Assembly (NCBI GenBank): GCA_023667245.1
Contig: JAMPAL010000007.1
Location: 1-57,196 of the forward strand
Length of the DNA stretch: 57,196 nt
Direction: 5' to 3'
Source: Anaeroplasma bactoclasticum
GTDB taxonomy: Bacteria; Bacillota_I; Bacilli_A; ML615J-28; CAG-313
A program made the position numbers and the translations under genes. This document shows positions 52,614 through 57,196 of the stretch, piece by piece. The notes under the pieces are model-generated. The model was not told where the DNA came from, made no database searches, and saw only the letters and a program-made list of their open reading frames with translations. Position 1 is the first letter of the stretch, and every line of letters begins with the position of its first letter.

Positions 52614-52946
52614 TTATTCAATACCTTCTAAGAAGTCGATTGGTAAGGCATACATAAATCCCTTATCTTGAATACCACCCGTTGCCTCATTAATTAAACG
52701 GGCAAGTGTTTTCACTTCTTCATCTTCTTTGACAACAACAAAAACCATAGGTCTTGGTGAGTGATCATATTCAATGACTTTACTGATACCACCAAACATA
52801 GGCACAGGTTCATTGTGATTATTTAGCAATGCTTTCTTAATGCTTAATGTTGGCATTACACTACCATGGAAGTTATGATCAGATAATTTTTTCAAAATTT
52901 TAGGCATATATTCGCCTTCCACTAATACTGTAACAAATAATTTCAT
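52614..52946 (-). CDS. PII-like (GlnB-fold) regulatory protein
   Basis: A 110-residue soluble protein with the ferredoxin-like PII fold pattern: MKLFVTVLVEGEYMPKILKK for strand 1 and helix 1, a T-loop-like region around NHNEPVPMFGG, strands ending in RPMVFVVVKED, and the C-terminal GFMYALPIDFLEG. The C-terminal phrase resembles PII-like proteins that sit next to transporters, rather than classical GlnB. Such proteins sense nucleotides or small molecules and block or open the partner. The gene is directly upstream of a CPA2 antiporter, which it likely regulates. Ligand unknown. Confidence 0.8.
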   Translation of the reverse strand: MKLFVTVLVEGEYMPKILKKLSDHNFHGSVMPTLSIKKALLNNHNEPVPMFGGISKVIEYDHSPRPMVFVVVKEDEEVKTLARLINEATGGIQDKGFMYALPIDFLEGIE

Positions 52947-52974
52947 TAAAATTCCTTCTTTCTTCTAGCTATAT

Positions 52975-53004
52975 ATTATAGCACTTTTCCTCTATATATT
53001 GCAA
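52975..53004 (-). promoter_or_regulatory. Promoter of the PII-like/antiporter operon
   Basis: Minus strand TTGCAA at 52999-53004, 18-nt spacer, TATAAT at 52975-52980. Confidence 0.7.
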
Positions 53005-53035
53005 GATTTTTAAATTAGAAAAGTTTTATAATAAA

Positions 53036-53083
53036 TAAAAAACTACCTTAAAATAGTTTCATCTATTGTTAAAGTAGTTTTTT
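53036..53083 (-). terminator. Terminator of the FMN-binding-like lipoprotein gene
   Basis: Long leftward hairpin AAAACTAC..TTAA/TTAAGGTAGTTTT with an inner AATAG/CTATT stem and a T-run. Confidence 0.8.
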
Positions 53084-53103
53084 ATATTTCATTTATTTAC
53101 GAT

Positions 53104-53862
53104 TTATTTTGTTGCGTTTTGGTATGCTCTTTGTGCAACTTTATAATAATCTAATGCATCAGTCAATGTAGCTTGTGATGTAACACCATCAAAAGTCCAT
53201 GTATTACCTTCTTTTACAATTTTGCTTTCTGCTGCATCCATTTTTGTGCCAACAAGTGCATCTGATAAATATTGCATATTTTTCTTCCAACCAAGACCAT
53301 TTCCACCTTCAGGCCAATAGTTAGCTGCAGTTTTTGTGAAACCTTTTGTCTTACCAGAGAAATCGAATGTAGCTTCTTTGAATGTAGCATCTGCAACTTT
53401 TGCATTGTTTGCAAGTAATGCTTCAGCGTACCATTTTGCATTTTCTTCGCTTGCTTGTACATATGCTTTTAAATCAGCAATTCCTTCTGCGCTATATGTT
53501 ACAGTATAAGTTAAATCATCACCTTCACCACTAGCAACTGAAGTACCTGTAAATTTCTTATCACCAATCAAAAGATATTTAGCAAGTTGAATATGACTGC
53601 CATGTGATGTATGAAGAACAGTTAAATCTTCTGATACACCTTCACCAGTTACTTGTGCCCATGTAGATGGTAAAAATACTTCTTCAAAAGTAAGTGAAGT
53701 TACTCTTTCTTTTTTTACCTTCATTGTTGCGATACCTACATAGTCTTTATGAACAAGACCATATCCAACGCCTTCTGTTTCCTTGCTCTTCTTACATCCT
53801 GTTGCAAAACTTAAAGTAAAAAGAAGCACCATTGTCATTAAAATAAAAACTCTTTTTTTCAT
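53104..53862 (-). CDS. FMN-binding-domain-like lipoprotein
   Basis: A 252-residue lipoprotein (lipobox SFATGC). The mature part looks like an FMN_bind domain: a strand pair GIATMKVKKERVTSLTFEEV after the N-terminus, a helical middle (GLGWKKNMQYLSDALVG) and the end FDGVTSQATLTDAL followed by a YYKVAQRAYQNA helix. In PplA and RnfG-type proteins the analogous S/TGAT motif is where ApbE attaches FMN to Thr. Here GVTSQAT would supply that Thr. If correct it may carry electrons at the outer face of the membrane. ApbE and partner dehydrogenases are not in the window. A palindrome overlaps the promoter. Confidence 0.6.
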   Translation of the reverse strand: MKKRVFILMTMVLLFTLSFATGCKKSKETEGVGYGLVHKDYVGIATMKVKKERVTSLTFEEVFLPSTWAQVTGEGVSEDLTVLHTSHGSHIQLAKYLLIGDKKFTGTSVASGEGDDLTYTVTYSAEGIADLKAYVQASEENAKWYAEALLANNAKVADATFKEATFDFSGKTKGFTKTAANYWPEGGNGLGWKKNMQYLSDALVGTKMDAAESKIVKEGNTWTFDGVTSQATLTDALDYYKVAQRAYQNATK

Positions 53863-53893
53863 CTTTGTTTCTTTTCCTTTCTTTATTGTTTTT

Positions 53894-53916
53894 ATTATAT
53901 GTAAGTAATATTACTT
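53894..53916 (-). promoter_or_regulatory. Promoter with palindromic operator candidate
   Basis: The minus strand has TATAAT at 53894-53899. A perfect 14-bp palindrome AAGTAATATTACTT at 53903-53916 fills the spacer just upstream. There is no good -35, which suggests regulated expression of the FMN-binding-like lipoprotein. Confidence 0.5.
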
Positions 53917-53950
53917 CATACCTATTTTATCTTTGATAAGTCTTTGCCTA

Positions 53951-55054
53951 TCATTTTAGTTGAAATTTCATATATACAGGGTTATGATCGCTGTATAAAA
54001 AATCAGTGTCTATATTGACAACTTCTTCAACCACTACATTATCAGATACAATAAAACCATCTAATACGACTGTATAATTTTCGCCTTTATGATAAGGCAT
54101 ATCAGTACTTCTACAAGTAGGGATTTGATTGCTTGTTGCAAAAGTATAGTGATCCGTTAAATCATTTTCGTTTAATACGTAAACCCAATCAGGTTTTTCT
54201 TGAGTAGTTTGAAATAGCCCCACACTATCTGCAATGTCATGGTTAAAATCTCCACCACAAATTACATAATTTCCTTTTTGATATTCCTCATCTAAAAAAG
54301 TATTGAGCGTCTCCCATTGTTTCTTTCGATATATTCCACCTTCATCATATGCAGATAAATGCACATTGACAATGACTAAATCATAATCTGTTTCAGTTGC
54401 AATATAAGTTGCAGAAAAACAACGATCTAAATCAAAAAACTTGGTAGGAAAAGCATCACTTATTTCTAAACTATGACGAACAACTTGTTTGACTTGATAA
54501 CTAGAAAATGTTGCTATACCACTATTGACTTGTCCATGAGGATTAAGTAATGGATAAAACAAATAGGCTGAGTGAAAATTAGAAACATGCACATTAGCCA
54601 TATTGACAAAAGATTGGCATAACATTTCAAATTGATTCACTTGATAACTTCTACTAGCCGCAGTATCTACTTCTTGAAAGAAACAAAAGTCTGGCTGTAA
54701 TGACTGAACAGTTTGCATAGCCCCAATAGTATTTTGAATAACAGTTTGTTCAGAAGCTGCTCGTGAACCTGTTCCAGATACTTTTTTCCCATTTTTCATC
54801 GTACCACTATCCATAAAAAAGGAGAAATCATGACTATATGCACCAAATCCAATATTATATGTAGTAATACTATAATGCGTATTTAAGGATACTTTTTCAT
54901 TTTGATTTTGCTTGACCATTTGGGTATAATCTTTTAAATCCTCTATTCGATAATATTGAACAGAAATATATACCACATAGGTAACGAGTAGTAAAATTAT
55001 ACACGCAAAAAAGCCTATAATCAATCGTAATGCAATTTTAAAATTTTTATTCAT
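53951..55054 (-). CDS. Membrane-anchored endonuclease/exonuclease/phosphatase family protein
   Basis: A 367-residue protein with one N-terminal TM helix (LIIGFFACIILLLVTYVVYI) and an extracytoplasmic EEP (DNase I-like) domain. Catalytic motifs: TYNIGFG (Asn), CFFQEVD (Glu metal ligand), IVNVHLSAYD (His), CGGDFNHD (Asp/Asn) and the terminal YSDHNPVY (Asp-His). The family includes nucleases, inositol phosphatases and sphingomyelinases; substrate is undetermined. It overlaps hisS by 8 nt, so the two are co-translated, although no functional link is known. Confidence 0.87.
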   Translation of the reverse strand: MNKNFKIALRLIIGFFACIILLLVTYVVYISVQYYRIEDLKDYTQMVKQNQNEKVSLNTHYSITTYNIGFGAYSHDFSFFMDSGTMKNGKKVSGTGSRAASEQTVIQNTIGAMQTVQSLQPDFCFFQEVDTAASRSYQVNQFEMLCQSFVNMANVHVSNFHSAYLFYPLLNPHGQVNSGIATFSSYQVKQVVRHSLEISDAFPTKFFDLDRCFSATYIATETDYDLVIVNVHLSAYDEGGIYRKKQWETLNTFLDEEYQKGNYVICGGDFNHDIADSVGLFQTTQEKPDWVYVLNENDLTDHYTFATSNQIPTCRSTDMPYHKGENYTVVLDGFIVSDNVVVEEVVNIDTDFLYSDHNPVYMKFQLK

Positions 55055-56303
55055 ATGCTTTTAATACAATATCCGTATAACCCTCTTGGATTAATTTTTC
55101 TCTTTGAAATTTGAAATTTTTAGATTTATATACCACTAAAACTTGCTTATTTTCTTGTTCTCGCAAACGCTTTGCTTCTTGGAGGGTTTCAATTAATGCT
55201 ACCTTAGATATATTTTTCTCAATAACAAATGCTACCTTTTCAGCAGCATCAATAGGTAGATGGTGTTCCTTTTCTTTTAAAATGGTAATTATGCGCTCAA
55301 ACCCAATGGAAAAACCACATGCAGGTACATTCATATTGGTAAATTTTTCAATCATTTTATCATACCGGCCACCTCCTGCAACACTACTTGCTAGTTCTAC
55401 CATTTCAATTTCAAAAATAGTACCTGTATAATAGGACATTCCTCTTACTAAAGTTGGATCAAAAGTAATATCAAATTGTTGATGCGATGTGGCCTCTGTT
55501 GTATCGATGATTTGATCAATGTTTTCTAACACATCTGTTTCAATACAGTCAATACCAATGCTTTGAAAATAAGCTTTTGCATTGCCTATAAAACTTTCTT
55601 CTTTAAATAGTTGCATATATTTTTCTACAGATTCTTGTTCATAACCTGCATCTAATAGTTCTTGGTAAACACCTGATTTTCCAATCTTATCCATTTTGTC
55701 TAAAATAATAAATATGGCATCACTTTTTTCTTCTGGTAATCCACAATATAAAGCCATTTGTTTTAAAATTCTTCTATCATTGATTCTAACCTTAAAATTA
55801 GAAAAACCAATTTTAGTAAGCAATGTAGTTGTCGCTTGAATCAATTCTATTTCAGCTAAATTGCTTTTTTCACCCAAAATATCAATATCGCATTGTATAA
55901 ATTGACGAAATCTTCCTTTTTGGGGACGTTCTGCCCGCCATACATTGCCAATTTGTAAAGCTTTAAATGGGCTTGGTAATTTGGCCATATTATTGGCATA
56001 ATATCTTGATAGTGGAACAGTTAAGTCATAACGCATTCCCATATCTACTAAATCATTCTCTGTTTCAATATGAGTTATATCTAACTTTTCCCCTCTTTTT
56101 AGTATTTTAAAAATTAATTTTTCATTATCTCCGCCTTGTTTTGAACACAAATTTTCAATATGTTCCATACAAGGCGTTTCAATAATATTGAAACCAAACT
56201 TGCTATATGTATCTTTAATTTCTCGAATCACATATTCTCTTAACCGCATTTCATCTGGTAAAAATTCATTCATTCCCTTTACAGGTATTTTGATAAACGC
56301 CAT
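55047..56303 (-). CDS. hisS: Histidyl-tRNA synthetase HisS
   Basis: A 418-residue class II aminoacyl-tRNA synthetase. Motif 1 region ETPCMEHIENL, motif 2 RAERPQKGRFRQFIQCDIDI, the histidine-binding motifs LVRGMSYYTGTIFEIE and GGGRYDKMIEKF, and motif 3 ACGFSIGFERI are all present. The C-terminal anticodon-binding domain follows. Standard length. I see no T-box leader: only 28 nt separate it from the upstream gene, so it is likely transcribed with the glycerophosphodiesterase gene. Confidence 0.95.
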   Translation of the reverse strand: MAFIKIPVKGMNEFLPDEMRLREYVIREIKDTYSKFGFNIIETPCMEHIENLCSKQGGDNEKLIFKILKRGEKLDITHIETENDLVDMGMRYDLTVPLSRYYANNMAKLPSPFKALQIGNVWRAERPQKGRFRQFIQCDIDILGEKSNLAEIELIQATTTLLTKIGFSNFKVRINDRRILKQMALYCGLPEEKSDAIFIILDKMDKIGKSGVYQELLDAGYEQESVEKYMQLFKEESFIGNAKAYFQSIGIDCIETDVLENIDQIIDTTEATSHQQFDITFDPTLVRGMSYYTGTIFEIEMVELASSVAGGGRYDKMIEKFTNMNVPACGFSIGFERIITILKEKEHHLPIDAAEKVAFVIEKNISKVALIETLQEAKRLREQENKQVLVVYKSKNFKFQREKLIQEGYTDIVLKAYE

Positions 56304-56331
56304 AGTGCACCTCTTCTATTTATTGTATTTT

Positions 56332-57021
56332 TTATTCTAAAATATTGGTTGTTAGATAATCTACTCCAAAATTGAATAGTTTTTCATATATTTCTTTGTC
56401 ATCTACCGTCCATACATTAATCTCAAGACCCTTTTGATGAAAACGATCAACCAATTCTTGTGTTACTAAATCATATCGAATATCTAAACTAATGCCCTCT
56501 TCTAAGCACCGATTGACAATATCTTCGCTATACAACATACCTAACAAAAATTGAATATGATAATCGGGATATGTTTTTTTAATATATAAAACCGTATCAA
56601 ATGTATAACAAATCATCATACTTTTATCATACATATCTTCATCTAATAATAGACGCATTAATTCATCAACAGCTTGGTAATCGAAGCCCCATTTGAGTTC
56701 AATAACAGGATACTTTTGATAATGTTTACAGATTCTTAAATATTCTAATGGAGTTGTAATATGGTAATGATAAGTATGGTAGTTTCCTTTTGCATTTAAC
56801 TCTATACGTAAAGCTTCTTTATAATTGAGATTTCTAATGGCAATATCTTGCCCTGCAAGACGTTTCAAATCATCATCATGAAATAATACCATTGAACGAT
56901 CTTTTAATAAAACAACATCAGTTTCAATTCCAAAATAGGACCGATTTGCTGCAGCAAGAAAAGCTTCTTTGGTGTTTTCCAACTCATATTTGGAATACCC
57001 TCTATGTGCTATCATTTTCAT
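56332..57021 (-). CDS. Glycerophosphodiester phosphodiesterase
   Basis: A 229-residue cytoplasmic enzyme of the GDPD family that splits glycerophosphodiesters to glycerol-3-phosphate and an alcohol. MIAHRGYSKYELENTKEAF (His and Arg of the active site), GIETDVVLLKDRSMVLFHDD (metal Glu/Asp and second His), VIELKWG (Glu, Lys) and the C-terminal INVWTVDD are present. I start at ATG 57019-57021, with AAGGGG about 9 nt upstream; a longer reading would precede the usual family start. The promoter lies at 57056-57084. Confidence 0.93.
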   Translation of the reverse strand: MKMIAHRGYSKYELENTKEAFLAAANRSYFGIETDVVLLKDRSMVLFHDDDLKRLAGQDIAIRNLNYKEALRIELNAKGNYHTYHYHITTPLEYLRICKHYQKYPVIELKWGFDYQAVDELMRLLLDEDMYDKSMMICYTFDTVLYIKKTYPDYHIQFLLGMLYSEDIVNRCLEEGISLDIRYDLVTQELVDRFHQKGLEINVWTVDDKEIYEKLFNFGVDYLTTNILE

Positions 57022-57055
57022 ATCTATCAACCCCTTAATTTTCCAATCCATCAAT

Positions 57056-57084
57056 ATTTTACCATATCTTTATTTTATTTTCAA
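57056..57084 (-). promoter_or_regulatory. Promoter of the glycerophosphodiesterase-hisS operon
   Basis: Minus strand TTGAAA at 57079-57084, 17-nt spacer, TAAAAT at 57056-57061. Confidence 0.75.
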
Positions 57085-57149
57085 CAACTATAATCTAAGA
57101 TGTTATGCAAGTGACTATTATGTGTTATACTATTGATAGGGTGACACAA

Positions 57150-57196
57150 GTGAAAAAGAAATATATCCTTTATCCTTACTTAGGAATTCATATTAT
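57150..57196 (+). CDS. Start of a rightward gene, cut by the window edge
   Basis: GTG at 57150-57152 opens a frame (MKKKYILYPYLGIHI) that runs to the window edge. AGGGTGA lies 5-6 nt upstream and TATACT is at 57126-57131. Only 15 codons are visible, so nothing can be said of the product. Confidence 0.45.
   Translation, partial: MKKKYILYPYLGIHI

Noticed and set aside
56304-56331. T-box leader before hisS
   Set aside because: The gap to the upstream gene is only 28 nt and contains just the ribosome binding site.

Overview
The window looks like chromosomal DNA from a low-GC Gram-positive (Bacillota) with a peptidoglycan wall. The evidence is strongly AT-rich DNA, AGGAGG-type ribosome binding sites, many sigma-A promoters with TTGAAA-like and TATAAT boxes mostly 17 nt apart, cell-wall synthesis genes (ftsW, murG, murB), cotJ spore-coat-type genes, lipoboxes and ECF-type thiamine uptake. 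Translation with the standard bacterial code gives intact proteins, so UGA is not read as Trp. An uncultured gut Bacilli or Erysipelotrichia-like lineage fits, but that is inference. I see no insertion sequence, prophage, CRISPR array, rRNA or tRNA gene.

Layout, left to right. 1-2.7 kb: a phosphodiester glycosidase gene cut by the window edge, then a Sel1-repeat protein. 3-4 kb: a CotJA-CotJB fusion followed by CotJC. 4-7.1 kb: ftsW-murG-murB. 7.2-10 kb: a secreted peptidase-like protein of 725 residues behind a structured leader with its own promoter and an attenuator-like terminator. 10-19.3 kb: a lipoprotein and tgt, then the operon dnaE - ROK sugar kinase - phosphoglucomutase - pgi. 19.4-25.6 kb: two related-looking large membrane-anchored surface proteins, and a lipoprotein with InlB-type repeats and an SGNH hydrolase domain that sits directly behind the SRP RNA gene. 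25.8-26.9 kb: tdk-tadA. 27-38 kb: a small orphan gene, an operon of an amidase lipoprotein, psuG and a 2-TM protein, then a beta-helix lipoprotein, a lipoprotein nuclease with a HAD phosphatase, a GNAT-like protein and a CHAP lipoprotein. 37.9-38.7 kb: a TPP riboswitch and thiT. 38.7-44.4 kb: flotillin, pepF and a beta-helix lipoprotein. 44.4-48.7 kb: an ABC export operon whose ATPase is fused to a YwaF-like membrane domain. 48.8-49.5 kb: a 4-TM protein behind a structured RNA (6S-like). 49.7-57.2 kb: a ttcA-like gene, an SGNH hydrolase with Cys in place of the nucleophile Ser, a CPA2 antiporter with a PII-like protein, an FMN-binding-like lipoprotein, a membrane-anchored EEP phosphatase, hisS, glycerophosphodiester phosphodiesterase, and the first codons of a rightward gene.

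Common themes. Much of the window codes for the cell surface: at least nine lipoproteins or other secreted proteins, two of which are peptidoglycan hydrolases sharing the same Cys/His repeats. Operons are tight, with 1-11 nt overlaps. Several intrinsic terminators fold over the last codons, so the stop codon lies in the hairpin loop. Two protein genes lie so close behind a non-coding RNA that they appear to depend on read-through. The points most worth checking are the leader at 9.4-9.7 kb, the YwaF-ATPase fusion with its internal start, the PII-like/antiporter pair, the CotJA-CotJB fusion and the 6S-like RNA.
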